A stretch of DNA of 64,000 nt, taken from contig CAZTOP010000007.1 in assembly GCA_964615145.1 (NCBI GenBank), forward strand, positions 1 through 64,000, in the 5' to 3' direction. The translations under genes were made by a program, and so were the position numbers. Each line of letters begins with the position of its first letter. The stretch's first letter is position 1. Source of the DNA: CAIVPM01 sp964615145 (GTDB taxonomy: Bacteria > Bacteroidota > Bacteroidia > Chitinophagales > Chitinophagaceae). Shown piece after piece: positions 33,743 to 41,835 of the stretch. The notes under the pieces are model-generated. The model searched no databases and had not been told where the DNA came from. It was given only the letters and a program-made list of their open reading frames with translations.

Positions 33743-35335
33743 CTATTTTACAAACAACTTTTCGCTCATTTTATTATCGTGACCATAAATATCATTTCTA
33801 AAATTTAACATACCATTTTTATCAACCCAACTTGTAAAATATACAATAAATACAGGAATTGTTTTTGGTAAGGTAACCCATTTCTCTTTTGGTAAATTCA
33901 TTAAACTATCAATTTTATTACTTGTATAAGTAGTATCTTTTCTTAATAAATATTGAGCAAGTTTTTTGGGTTCTCCAAGCCTAATACATCCATGGCTAAA
34001 ACTTCGATTGTTAGCACTAAATAAATCCCTGTTTGGTGTATCATGAAAATAAATATCAAAGTTGTTTGGAAACAAAAACTTTACTAAGCCTAATGAGTTT
34101 TTTTGACCAGGTTTTTGACGATACATTGGATTATTATCATCACTACCATATTTTTCCATATTATTTTTTTCGAGATAATTTCTATCTTTTTTTATTCCTG
34201 GTAATATTTCATTTTTAACTATACTTGAAGGTACGTTCCAATATGGGCTAAAAACAATATACTTTAGATTGCCAGTAAATATAACTGTACTTGTAGCTGT
34301 TTTTCCTACAATAACATTCATATCCCAAGTATTAATGGCACTATCAAAAATGTGCAATTTGTATTCGGGAATATTTACTAAAAAATAATTGCTGTCCTTT
34401 TCTGCGGGCAACCATCTAGCTCTTTCAATATTTATTAAAATTGTTTCAATTCTTTTTTTAATTGGTATGTTAAATGATTTTATTACATTATTTCCAATAG
34501 CTCCATCTGCTACTAGTCCATTTCTTTTTTGAAATTGTTTAACAGCAGTAAACATTGAACTATCATATTTATTTACAGTATCTTCTTGCTTTAAATCTCC
34601 TAATAAAAACAATCTAAGCTTTATATCTCCTATTATGCTTGAACTATCTCCTTTTACAATACTTTTTGCAGGATATGCAATTGTATCTGAGGGATATTTT
34701 CTTTGTAAATTATAATAAAAAAGTAATTGATCTTGTAGTTTTTTATACTGTGAATTAAAAGGTGCATACACTTCTGCTTCTTTTGCTTTATTGTTTAATA
34801 CCGAATCCAACAATGCTGTTAAATCAACCTTTTTTCTGGGTATAAACCATCCTAATTCTGTTGCATCTACATCAATACCTTTATATACTTTGGCAGCATA
34901 ATTAAAAAACTGACCAGTAATTAAAAGTTCAGTATTTAAAACATCTTTCTGATTGTATTTTTTGTTATTATTACTTTTAAAAAAGTCGTACAATTTCATT
35001 AATTCTTTATTCAATAAACTGCTATCCTGTAGCTCTGAAACAGTTGTGTTTAAAAGGTTGTAAAAGTTATTGGCTTGTTCTGCAAGCCCACTGGAATCAA
35101 ACCATGCAAACTGATAATTTCTTTCTTTGTAAAAGTCAAAAAATTGTTCTCTGTATTTTGTAAATGACGAATCTTTAGAAAGAAAATTATCTAATTGTAT
35201 ACTATCAAAAAATAAATTATTGAAAGATGTTTGTTTGTTTATGGTAGTATCTGTAATTATTTGTTTACGATTTTTTTGCTTACAAGAAATGCCGATAATA
35301 AATAACAGAAATGAAGCAGAAATCAATTTTTTCAT
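33743..35335 (-). CDS. L,D-transpeptidase (YcbB/LdtD-type), lipoprotein
   Basis: This 530-residue envelope enzyme has a lipobox-like signal (IIGISCKQKN, Cys about 18), a helical scaffold domain, a peptidoglycan-binding module (FTAVKQFQKRNGLVADGAIGNNVIKSFN) and a YkuD catalytic domain containing IHF/VGK segments. The active-site motif FSHGCIRLGEP has Cys near 446. It makes 3-3 crosslinks in peptidoglycan or attaches proteins to it. ATG 35335 starts the signal peptide MKKLISASFLLF; an in-frame codon upstream is less likely. Divergent from the thiolase. Confidence 0.92.
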   Translation of the reverse strand: MKKLISASFLLFIIGISCKQKNRKQIITDTTINKQTSFNNLFFDSIQLDNFLSKDSSFTKYREQFFDFYKERNYQFAWFDSSGLAEQANNFYNLLNTTVSELQDSSLLNKELMKLYDFFKSNNNKKYNQKDVLNTELLITGQFFNYAAKVYKGIDVDATELGWFIPRKKVDLTALLDSVLNNKAKEAEVYAPFNSQYKKLQDQLLFYYNLQRKYPSDTIAYPAKSIVKGDSSSIIGDIKLRLFLLGDLKQEDTVNKYDSSMFTAVKQFQKRNGLVADGAIGNNVIKSFNIPIKKRIETILINIERARWLPAEKDSNYFLVNIPEYKLHIFDSAINTWDMNVIVGKTATSTVIFTGNLKYIVFSPYWNVPSSIVKNEILPGIKKDRNYLEKNNMEKYGSDDNNPMYRQKPGQKNSLGLVKFLFPNNFDIYFHDTPNRDLFSANNRSFSHGCIRLGEPKKLAQYLLRKDTTYTSNKIDSLMNLPKEKWVTLPKTIPVFIVYFTSWVDKNGMLNFRNDIYGHDNKMSEKLFVK

Positions 35336-35442
35336 AAAGTGAAAATAAAGCATTTGTACATTAACTCCTTAGTTGGTATTAACTTGTTGTAAGAATGATG
35401 AAACAATATTACATATAGATAGTTGCATAAACAACTTATTTG

Positions 35443-35450
35443 TATATTTG
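35443..35450 (+). promoter_or_regulatory. -7 element TATATTTG of the thiolase gene
   Basis: TATATTTG matches TAnnTTTG. A TTG lies 17 nt upstream (35423-35425) as a possible -33. The thiolase ATG is 18 nt downstream. Confidence 0.5.
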
Positions 35451-35468
35451 AGTTTTAAAAATATTTTT

Positions 35469-36644
35469 ATGCAAGAAGCATACATAATTGCTGGATATAG
35501 AACAGCTGTTACCAAAAGCAAAAAAGGTGGATTTAGATTTTTCCGACCAGATGATTTAGCTATAGAAGTAATAAAGGGATTAACAGCTACCATACCACAG
35601 CTTGACACCAAAAGAATTGATGATGTAATTGTAGGAAATGCTGTACCCGAAGCGGAACAAGGATTGCAATTTGGAAGAATAATAGCAGCAAAAGCATTGG
35701 GAATTGAGGTTGCAGGAATAACTATTAACCGATATTGTGCAAGTGGGCTTGAAAGTATTGCAATTGCTACTGCAAAAATAAGAACTGGAATGGCAGATTG
35801 TATAATTGCAGGGGGAACAGAAAGTATGAGTATGGTGCCAACAGCAGGCTGGAAAACAGTTCCATCGTACGATATAGCAAAAAACGAACCTGACTATTAT
35901 TTAAGTATGGGCTTAACAGCAGAGGCCGTAGCTAAAGAATTTAATGTTAGTAGAGAGCAACAAGACGAATTTGCTTTTAATTCTCACCAAAAAGCAATGA
36001 AAGCAATTGCTAACGGAAACTTTAAATCTGGTATTTTGCCAATCAATGTTGAAGAAACTTATTTAAACGAAAAAGGAAAAAAAGCAAAACGAAACTATAT
36101 AGTAGATACCGATGAAGGTGTACGTGCAGATACCAGCATTGAAGGATTAGCCAAACTAAAACCAGCTTTTGCACAAGGTGGTTGTATTACCGCAGGTAAT
36201 AGCTCGCAAACCAGTGATGGTGCAGCTTTTGTAATTGTGATGAGTGAAAAAATGATGAATGAACTTGGCTTGCAACCTATTGGCAGGTTAGTAAATTGTG
36301 CTGTTGCAGGTGTTGAACCAAGAATTATGGGAATTGGTCCTGTTGCTGCAATACCAAAAGTATTAAAACAGGCAGGAATGAATTTGACTGATATTGATTT
36401 AATTGAGCTCAATGAAGCTTTTGCATCTCAATCTATTGCTGTAATTGATAAACTTAACCTTAATAAAGATATTGTAAATATTAATGGTGGAGCCATTGCA
36501 TTGGGTCATCCTTTGGGTTGTACAGGTTGTAAATTAACCGTTCAAATTTTAAACGATTTGCAACGACTGAATAAAAAATATGGAATGGTTACAGCTTGTG
36601 TTGGTGGAGGGCAAGGTATAGCAGGAATTATTGAAAGATTGTAA
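35469..36644 (+). CDS. Acetyl-CoA acyltransferase (thiolase)
   Basis: This 391-residue thiolase has the acyl-accepting cysteine in NRYCASGLES (Cys90), the LIELNEAFASQS block and the C-terminal GGAIALGHPLGCTGCKL motif carrying the His and second Cys. It catalyses thiolytic cleavage of 3-ketoacyl-CoA (FadA-like) or the reverse condensation. No other fatty-acid oxidation gene is adjacent, so direction and chain length are open. ATG 35469 follows the candidate promoter; an in-frame start at 35373 would begin upstream of the promoter. A terminator follows. Confidence 0.94.
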   Translation: MQEAYIIAGYRTAVTKSKKGGFRFFRPDDLAIEVIKGLTATIPQLDTKRIDDVIVGNAVPEAEQGLQFGRIIAAKALGIEVAGITINRYCASGLESIAIATAKIRTGMADCIIAGGTESMSMVPTAGWKTVPSYDIAKNEPDYYLSMGLTAEAVAKEFNVSREQQDEFAFNSHQKAMKAIANGNFKSGILPINVEETYLNEKGKKAKRNYIVDTDEGVRADTSIEGLAKLKPAFAQGGCITAGNSSQTSDGAAFVIVMSEKMMNELGLQPIGRLVNCAVAGVEPRIMGIGPVAAIPKVLKQAGMNLTDIDLIELNEAFASQSIAVIDKLNLNKDIVNINGGAIALGHPLGCTGCKLTVQILNDLQRLNKKYGMVTACVGGGQGIAGIIERL

Positions 36645-36661
36645 TTTATTAAGATAAAACG

Positions 36662-36696
36662 AAAGACCTTGAGAGAATATTTTCAAGGTCTTTTTT
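36662..36696 (+). terminator. Intrinsic terminator after the thiolase gene
   Basis: An 11-bp stem AAAGACCTTGA (36662-36672) with its complement (36683-36693) and a T-run. It precedes the small Cys-rich gene, which may therefore have its own promoter or depend on read-through. Confidence 0.85.
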
Positions 36697-36706
36697 ATAA
36701 AATGAT

Positions 36707-36892
36707 ATGCTTAAAATTTGTCCCAAATGTAACCAATCATTCGAATGTTGTGCAGATGATATTTCAAAATGTCATTGCATTTCTGTAAAAATAGATACCG
36801 ATACTATAGCACAATTAAAAGATGAATTTGATGATTGTTTATGTGGCAAGTGTTTACAAGAACTTGCTTCTAAAATACATAACCAATTCTGA
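36707..36892 (+). CDS. Small cysteine-rich CWC-family protein
   Basis: This 61-residue protein has paired cysteines in CPKCNQSFECC near the start, CHC in the middle and CLCGKCL near the end. The pattern matches the Cys_rich_CWC family (PF14375), presumed metal-binding; function unknown. Its 3' end overlaps the 3' end of the convergent outer-membrane protein gene by 23 nt. It starts 14 nt after the thiolase terminator. Confidence 0.8.
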   Translation: MLKICPKCNQSFECCADDISKCHCISVKIDTDTIAQLKDEFDDCLCGKCLQELASKIHNQF

Positions 36893-37652
36893 TGGCTAAT
36901 TCATAGTTAAATAAGGTTTGCTTGTAATTAGAAAAACCATCATAAGCTTTAGTACCATCACTTGTTGCAACATATTTAGTTCCTTCAACCTTCCTTAACC
37001 CAATAGCCGAAGAATATTCAAATGCAAAGTGTCCATTAATGTTTTGAACTCCGTAGTGCAACATAAAATCTGTAATTTTTTCTGATTCATTTTTCTGAGC
37101 CCCATTAAATCTTAAACCAGAAGTTGCATTATAAGTAGCAGCAGGCGTAGAAAATTTGTAGTTATAAACACTATAGGAAAAACCAATATATGAACCATCT
37201 AAAGCATCGTCATCAGTGTAAAACTTTGGTTGAATAGAGAACATTGTACCTGTTTCTGCTTTTCTGGTATTAAAACTATACAAATTTTCAGATTCGTCAG
37301 ACGAATAGATTGGAAAATTTGATGGATAATCGGTTATTATGCTTCTTTCTTGAGCTTTCATAAAAAGCGTTCTAACATAGTTTTGATTTGTTAATCCAAT
37401 AGCAGTTTGCACACTAATATTAGGTGTCAGTTTTCTTTCATAAATCAAAGGAATTTGGCCAACAAAGATTCCTGTTGGGGCTATTTTTATGATATTATTT
37501 TGGTCTGTTTTCTTTTTTGCCTTTGGAGTGTACTTACTTTTTTCGCCTGCAAAAATTATAGTTACAGTAGAGTCGTTTTGTGCTATTAAATTATTTGATA
37601 TGGTACTTATCAATAATAAAATTGTAATTTTTAAAAGTTTTTTTTGATCCAT
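36870..37652 (-). CDS. Predicted outer-membrane beta-barrel protein
   Basis: This 260-residue protein has a signal peptide (LLKITILLLISTISNNLIAQ, about 1-24), then alternating hydrophobic beta-strands (IKIAPTGIFVGQIPLIYERKLTPNISVQTAIGL) and ends in VF preceded by AIRIGYV, as in outer-membrane barrels. I do not recognise a named family. It is divergent from the 547-residue secreted protein, 52 nt apart. Confidence 0.65.
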   Translation of the reverse strand: MDQKKLLKITILLLISTISNNLIAQNDSTVTIIFAGEKSKYTPKAKKKTDQNNIIKIAPTGIFVGQIPLIYERKLTPNISVQTAIGLTNQNYVRTLFMKAQERSIITDYPSNFPIYSSDESENLYSFNTRKAETGTMFSIQPKFYTDDDALDGSYIGFSYSVYNYKFSTPAATYNATSGLRFNGAQKNESEKITDFMLHYGVQNINGHFAFEYSSAIGLRKVEGTKYVATSDGTKAYDGFSNYKQTLFNYELAIRIGYVF

Positions 37653-37704
37653 TAAGTTTTTTATACAAAACTAGCTTTTATTTGTAATCAACAAAATCTT
37701 TAAA

Positions 37705-39348
37705 ATGAAAAAATTAATTTTAAGTATTGGTTTCCTATTCATTATGATAGTTTCCAATGCACAAAAAGCCACTATTACATGGGGAGAAATGAGTAAAAAG
37801 GAAACTCAGTTTGAACAAATGATTAATGGCTCCGATGGCGAAATCATTAAACTTTCTACAGAAGTTAAAGGCGGCGGAGGTTTATTTGGAATAGGAGCAA
37901 ACTTTAAATACTTACCTATTTTGACAAAATATGATAAAAGGTTCAACGAAATAAAATCAAATAATTTTCCCGCTGATGAAAAAGGAACAAGAATGAATGG
38001 TTTTTTGAGGTTGAAAAATTTAATTTATTTAATGAGTAATCGATATGATAAAGAAACAAAAAGCACCAATTATTTTGCACAACCCATTAATGTAAATACA
38101 CTCAATACAGAAGGAGGGTTGGTAAATTTCGGATCATTCGAGGCCAGAAGCGGCGGCATTTTTAGTGGCGTTAGTGAATCATTGGTAAATTTTGTACAAT
38201 CAAAGGATAGCTCAAAGCTTTTGGTATTTGCACTTACCCCATATAAGAAAAAAGAAAATGAAAAATACTATATGGCAGTGTATGATAATGACATGAAAAA
38301 GTTGTGGGAAAAAACTATTGAATTACCATACGAAGATAAATATGTGTTAATGTTTGATTATTTCATCACAAATACTGGAGCAGTGGGTATTTTATTTAAA
38401 CATTATGATCAGGAAGTAAAAAAAGAATCCGTTAAGGTAGATGGAGCAAGGGTGCCTGCTTATAAAACAAAACTCTTAATTTATGATGCAAAAATTTCAA
38501 ACCCTAAAGAAATAGTTTTTAATGTTGACAATAAGTTTATTGAAAATGTAGACCTAACTACAGATGCTAGTGATAACCTTACAATGTTTGGGACCTATAA
38601 AACAAAAGAGAGTGGTCATTTAACAGGTTATTTCATCTCAAGTATTGATAGACAAAACAATTCAACTACGCTTAAAAAAATGGAAGCTTTTCCTCAAGAA
38701 TTAAACGATTTGCTTGATGAAGATAATCAAGGTCTAAAAAAGGAAAAAGACCCTGGACCTCAAATATTTTTTAGACTAAGAGAATCTTTGCAACGTGATA
38801 ATGGAAGTTTAGACTATTTATTGGAATATTACAGAGTTGTTGAACATACTGTAAACAGGAATAATGGAATGGGATCGATAGGAGGAGGTACTGTAAGCAT
38901 TGGGTCAACAAGTTCATACACCTACAGAATGTATTATTATGGCGATATTCTAGATATTAATATATCAAAAACTGGCAAGTCTACTTTTGTAAGAATTCCT
39001 AAAATGCAAGAGTCAAAAGATTTTACAATGTGCAGTGGTTTTGTAGCACAAACTTATGGTAATAAACTTTTCTTATTTTATAATGATGATAAAGACAATG
39101 TTACTAGAGATTTGACAAAGAAGCCTGAAACTTGTACCCGATTTGGAAAAAGTAGTTTTGTGATGACCACTATTGACGAAAAAGGAGCTTTTACAAGAGA
39201 TGAATTATTTAGTAATAAAGATTTACCAGTGACTACCTGTATTAAATATTGTAGTAAACTAGCAAAAAATAAAATTAGCCTTTATGCACAAAAAATAGAT
39301 GCATTGTCTGCATCAAAAGATATGTTGGGTTGCCTTGAGCTAAAATAA
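37705..39348 (+). CDS. Secreted protein of unknown function
   Basis: This 547-residue protein has a clear signal peptide (MKKLILSIGFLFIMIVSNAQ, cleavage about 19). The rest is soluble and beta-rich with repeated blocks of the type KLLVFALTPYKKKENEKYYMAVYDNDMK, which suggests a propeller-like fold (inference). There is a Gly/Ser-rich insertion (MGSIGGGTVSIGSTSS, about 392-407). No T9SS tail, catalytic motif or membrane anchor is seen. Its start is divergent from the barrel-protein gene. A perfect bidirectional terminator follows. Confidence 0.6.
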   Translation: MKKLILSIGFLFIMIVSNAQKATITWGEMSKKETQFEQMINGSDGEIIKLSTEVKGGGGLFGIGANFKYLPILTKYDKRFNEIKSNNFPADEKGTRMNGFLRLKNLIYLMSNRYDKETKSTNYFAQPINVNTLNTEGGLVNFGSFEARSGGIFSGVSESLVNFVQSKDSSKLLVFALTPYKKKENEKYYMAVYDNDMKKLWEKTIELPYEDKYVLMFDYFITNTGAVGILFKHYDQEVKKESVKVDGARVPAYKTKLLIYDAKISNPKEIVFNVDNKFIENVDLTTDASDNLTMFGTYKTKESGHLTGYFISSIDRQNNSTTLKKMEAFPQELNDLLDEDNQGLKKEKDPGPQIFFRLRESLQRDNGSLDYLLEYYRVVEHTVNRNNGMGSIGGGTVSIGSTSSYTYRMYYYGDILDINISKTGKSTFVRIPKMQESKDFTMCSGFVAQTYGNKLFLFYNDDKDNVTRDLTKKPETCTRFGKSSFVMTTIDEKGAFTRDELFSNKDLPVTTCIKYCSKLAKNKISLYAQKIDALSASKDMLGCLELK

Positions 39349-39363
39349 TAAAATAATGCTTTG

Positions 39364-39407
39364 AAAAAAAGAGGCTGTCTCAAAATTTTGAGACAGCCTC
39401 TTTTTTT
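39364..39407. terminator. Perfect bidirectional terminator
   Basis: A 15-bp perfect stem centred near 39385 (39371-39400) has an A-tract before and a T-tract after it. It serves both the 547-residue secreted-protein gene on the plus strand and the GMP reductase-like gene on the minus strand. Confidence 0.92.
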
Positions 39408-39424
39408 AGTAAAATCTTATTAGT

Positions 39425-40474
39425 CTAAAATAATAAATGTGGCCTTGCTTCAGCTAAGCCAGCATTCGTAACAACTACAAATTCCGGTCTAAATTCATCC
39501 AAATTATTAGCACCACCATAGGATAAAGCAGAACGAACACCATCTAATAATCCTGCTATCACAAACTTAACACCGCCCTTAAAAGGGATTACAGTTGACT
39601 CTCCTTCTACATTTCTTTGCTCTTGTCCGTGAACGGTTTTGGTTTCTAGTGATGCTGCACCACGATATCTTTTATATAAACCATTTGGTTTTTCAATTAC
39701 TTGTCCCGGAGCTTCTTTTGTGCCAGCAATTAATGAGCCCAACATTACACAGTGAGAACCTAAAGCCAATGCTTTTGCAATATCTCCACTTGTTTTAATA
39801 CCACCATCGGCCATTACAGGAATTGATGAAACTGCAATAATCTGTTGCAAACAACTAACATTAGGAACTCCAAAACCAGTTTTAATTCTTGTAGTACAAA
39901 GAGAGCCCCCACCAACGCCAACACGTAAACCATCTGCACCCCAGGCTTCTAAATCTTGTGCAGCTTTAGCACTTGCAATATTGCCAGCAATAATATCCAC
40001 GTGATTTGGTAAAGATTTTTTTAATGCTGCAATAGCATCTTTAACATTCTCGTGATGTCCGTGTGCCACATCAATCAAAATAATATTTGCTCCAGCTTCA
40101 ACCAAAGCAACTGCTCTTTCAGCATAATCACCATTGGCACCAACTGCAGCCATTACAGGAATATTTTCGATGCCACAAGATTTCCAAATAGCATTTACTT
40201 TTTCTTCTTTTATTCCAACAATAATTTTTGCAATTTCTTGAGCTTGCTGCTCAATACTCATAAATCTATGAATACAGCCAACACCACCCATTTGAGCAAT
40301 AGCAATGGCCATTTTGCTTTCACAAACTGTGTCCATACAACTTGCCACCAAAGGAATACAAAGGCTATAGTTTTTGGTAACTTTTGTAACAAGACTTATG
40401 TTTTTTCTTGATGAAACAGATGAATATGATGGCACTAGTTGAATGTCATCGTAAGTAAGAAAGTGTGTATACAT
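39425..40474 (-). CDS. guaC: GMP reductase / IMP dehydrogenase-family enzyme
   Basis: This 349-residue TIM-barrel enzyme begins THFLTYDDIQLVPSYSSVSSRKNI and has IIAGNIASAKAAQDL, the catalytic loop GVGGGSLCTTRIKTGFGVP with the nucleophilic Cys near 193, and PVMADGGIKTSGDIAKALALG. It lacks the CBS domains and roughly 140 extra residues of IMP dehydrogenase and has GMP-reductase length, so conversion of GMP to IMP with NADPH is the best guess. IMP dehydrogenase activity is not excluded. ATG 40474 is used rather than a codon 33 nt upstream. Confidence 0.88.
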   Translation of the reverse strand: MYTHFLTYDDIQLVPSYSSVSSRKNISLVTKVTKNYSLCIPLVASCMDTVCESKMAIAIAQMGGVGCIHRFMSIEQQAQEIAKIIVGIKEEKVNAIWKSCGIENIPVMAAVGANGDYAERAVALVEAGANIILIDVAHGHHENVKDAIAALKKSLPNHVDIIAGNIASAKAAQDLEAWGADGLRVGVGGGSLCTTRIKTGFGVPNVSCLQQIIAVSSIPVMADGGIKTSGDIAKALALGSHCVMLGSLIAGTKEAPGQVIEKPNGLYKRYRGAASLETKTVHGQEQRNVEGESTVIPFKGGVKFVIAGLLDGVRSALSYGGANNLDEFRPEFVVVTNAGLAEARPHLLF

Positions 40475-40554
40475 TTTTTGAATTATGATTGTGAGTATAG
40501 GATACAAGTGTTATTTGTACCACTATTTTAAAAAGCAAAGATGCAGTTATAAAT

Positions 40555-41148
40555 CTATCTACCAAAAGCTCCAATATTGGCTGTGAATATTTTTACGGCA
40601 ATGGCTAATAACACTACGCCAAAAAATTTTCTTACAGCCATTAGGCCTGCTTTGCCCAAAATTCTTTCTATTGCATTTAAAGATTTTAACACTAAAAAAA
40701 CAATAAGTAAATTAATAAAAATGGCTATTAAGATGATATATTCATTTTTATCTTGCCTTTCAAATGTAGCTTTTAAACTCATAATTGAAGTTAAGGTTCC
40801 CGAGCCAGCAATTAAAGGAAATGCAATAGGCACAATAGTTCCTGATTTTGAATCTTTTTCGGCTTTAAAAAATTCAATCCCCAAAACCATTTCTAAGCCT
40901 AATATAAAAATTACAATTGAGCCTGCTACTGCAAAAGAGCTTACATCAACACCTAATAATCCCAAAAATGGTTTACCTACAAAAAAGAACAAAATCATTA
41001 AAGCACCAGATACCAAGGTTGCTTTTGTAGCACTTATGCCCCCCATTTTTTCTTTATAAGAAATTAACATTGGTACAGAACCTACAATATCTATAACTGC
41101 AAATAAGGTAAAAGTAACAGTGAGTAATTGATCAATATTGATTTCCAT
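40555..41148 (-). CDS. MarC-family integral membrane protein
   Basis: This 197-residue protein has six hydrophobic helices. FTLFAVIDIVGSVPMLISY (14-32) and IVPIAFPLIAGSGTLTSIM are the two half-repeat signatures of MarC/NAAT proteins. Despite annotation as transporters, the solute is not established. It starts 9 nt after the ParE-like toxin gene on the same strand, so some co-transcription is possible. Confidence 0.92.
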   Translation of the reverse strand: MEINIDQLLTVTFTLFAVIDIVGSVPMLISYKEKMGGISATKATLVSGALMILFFFVGKPFLGLLGVDVSSFAVAGSIVIFILGLEMVLGIEFFKAEKDSKSGTIVPIAFPLIAGSGTLTSIMSLKATFERQDKNEYIILIAIFINLLIVFLVLKSLNAIERILGKAGLMAVRKFFGVVLLAIAVKIFTANIGAFGR

Positions 41149-41157
41149 ATAATCTTT

Positions 41158-41454
41158 TTAAGCTTTATTCCATAGAGGTTTTTGATGAGTACTAAAAATT
41201 CTCAAAATCACAATTGCATTGTTTTGTTCATTTAAATAGTAATGTATCAAATAAGGAAACTTTTTTATACGTGTACATCGAATATTTGCATATCTAATTG
41301 TTGCTGCCAAGGGAGTAATAGACAATTTTTTTAGCCTAATTTCTACATTTTCCAAAAATTTCTCATTAATCTTTGACGAAATGTTTTTATAATATTCACA
41401 TATTTCTTGTAAGTCTTTTTCGGCATTAGGCGAAAAGACTATAGCAAAATTCAT
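41158..41454 (-). CDS. RelE/ParE-family toxin
   Basis: This 98-residue protein has the RelE/ParE pattern: MNFAIVFSPNAEKDLQEICEYY at the start, a basic central part (RIRL/KKLSITP; RCTRIKKFPYLIHYYLNEQ) and a final strand IVILRIFSTHQKP with the HQ-x-P end typical of ParE. ParE toxins inhibit gyrase and RelE toxins cleave mRNA; this one looks ParE-like. The antitoxin gene is 6 nt upstream in the same direction, as expected for a type II pair. Confidence 0.9.
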   Translation of the reverse strand: MNFAIVFSPNAEKDLQEICEYYKNISSKINEKFLENVEIRLKKLSITPLAATIRYANIRCTRIKKFPYLIHYYLNEQNNAIVILRIFSTHQKPLWNKA

Positions 41455-41460
41455 ACTATA

Positions 41461-41733
41461 TTATTTTCTTAAGTCATTAATAACAGCATCCCAGCTTTTT
41501 AGTGAAGATGGATTCTCTTCAACAAATTTTTGTTCTGATAAAACTAGTTTTTGCTGCCATTCAGGAATTGAAATATGCTCTTCTTCTATAATTTGCTCCA
41601 TCACTAAATTATCAATAACAGAAGACTCATCTTCTAAAGAGTAAGCAATTATTTTTACTTTTTTACCAATCAATTCATTTGGAATAGAAAAAGAAACAGT
41701 ATTCGTTTGAGGCGTTAAAATTTTTCCAACCAT
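41461..41733 (-). CDS. Antitoxin partner of the ParE-like toxin
   Basis: This 90-residue acidic protein has a C-terminal part ISIPEWQQKLVLSEQKFVEENPSSLKSWDAVINDLRK, like the toxin-wrapping tail of addiction-module antitoxins (PF09720-type: PEW...W-x-x-V). The N-terminal half, TNTVSFSIPNELIGKKVKIIAYSLEDE, is not a classical ribbon-helix-helix or AbrB that I can be sure of. A perfect palindrome over its promoter is a candidate autoregulatory site. ATG 41733 was chosen because a longer frame runs through the promoter. Confidence 0.75.
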   Translation of the reverse strand: MVGKILTPQTNTVSFSIPNELIGKKVKIIAYSLEDESSVIDNLVMEQIIEEEHISIPEWQQKLVLSEQKFVEENPSSLKSWDAVINDLRK

Positions 41734-41740
41734 AAAATCT

Positions 41741-41755
41741 ATTTGTACAAATCTA
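41741..41755 (-). promoter_or_regulatory. Promoter and palindromic operator of the toxin-antitoxin pair
   Basis: On the minus strand TAGATTTG (41755-41748) fits the -7 consensus. The perfect palindrome ATTTGTACAAAT (41741-41752) overlaps it and ends 8 nt before the antitoxin ATG. This layout suits repression by the antitoxin or the complex. Confidence 0.55.
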
Positions 41756-41811
41756 AAATTAATATTTGGATGAACGTTTTTTTTATAAAAAATTAATGGC
41801 ACTGCTTGTAT

Positions 41812-41819
41812 TAACTTTG
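41812..41819 (+). promoter_or_regulatory. -7 element TAACTTTG of hflX
   Basis: TAACTTTG matches TAnnTTTG and lies only 16 nt before the TTG start of hflX, so the mRNA leader would be about 10 nt. Confidence 0.5.
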
Positions 41820-41835
41820 TTCAAATTTTTATTAC

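Noticed and set aside
39425..40474. Full IMP dehydrogenase
   Set aside because: CBS domains are absent and the length is that of GMP reductase; the family call is kept broad for this reason.
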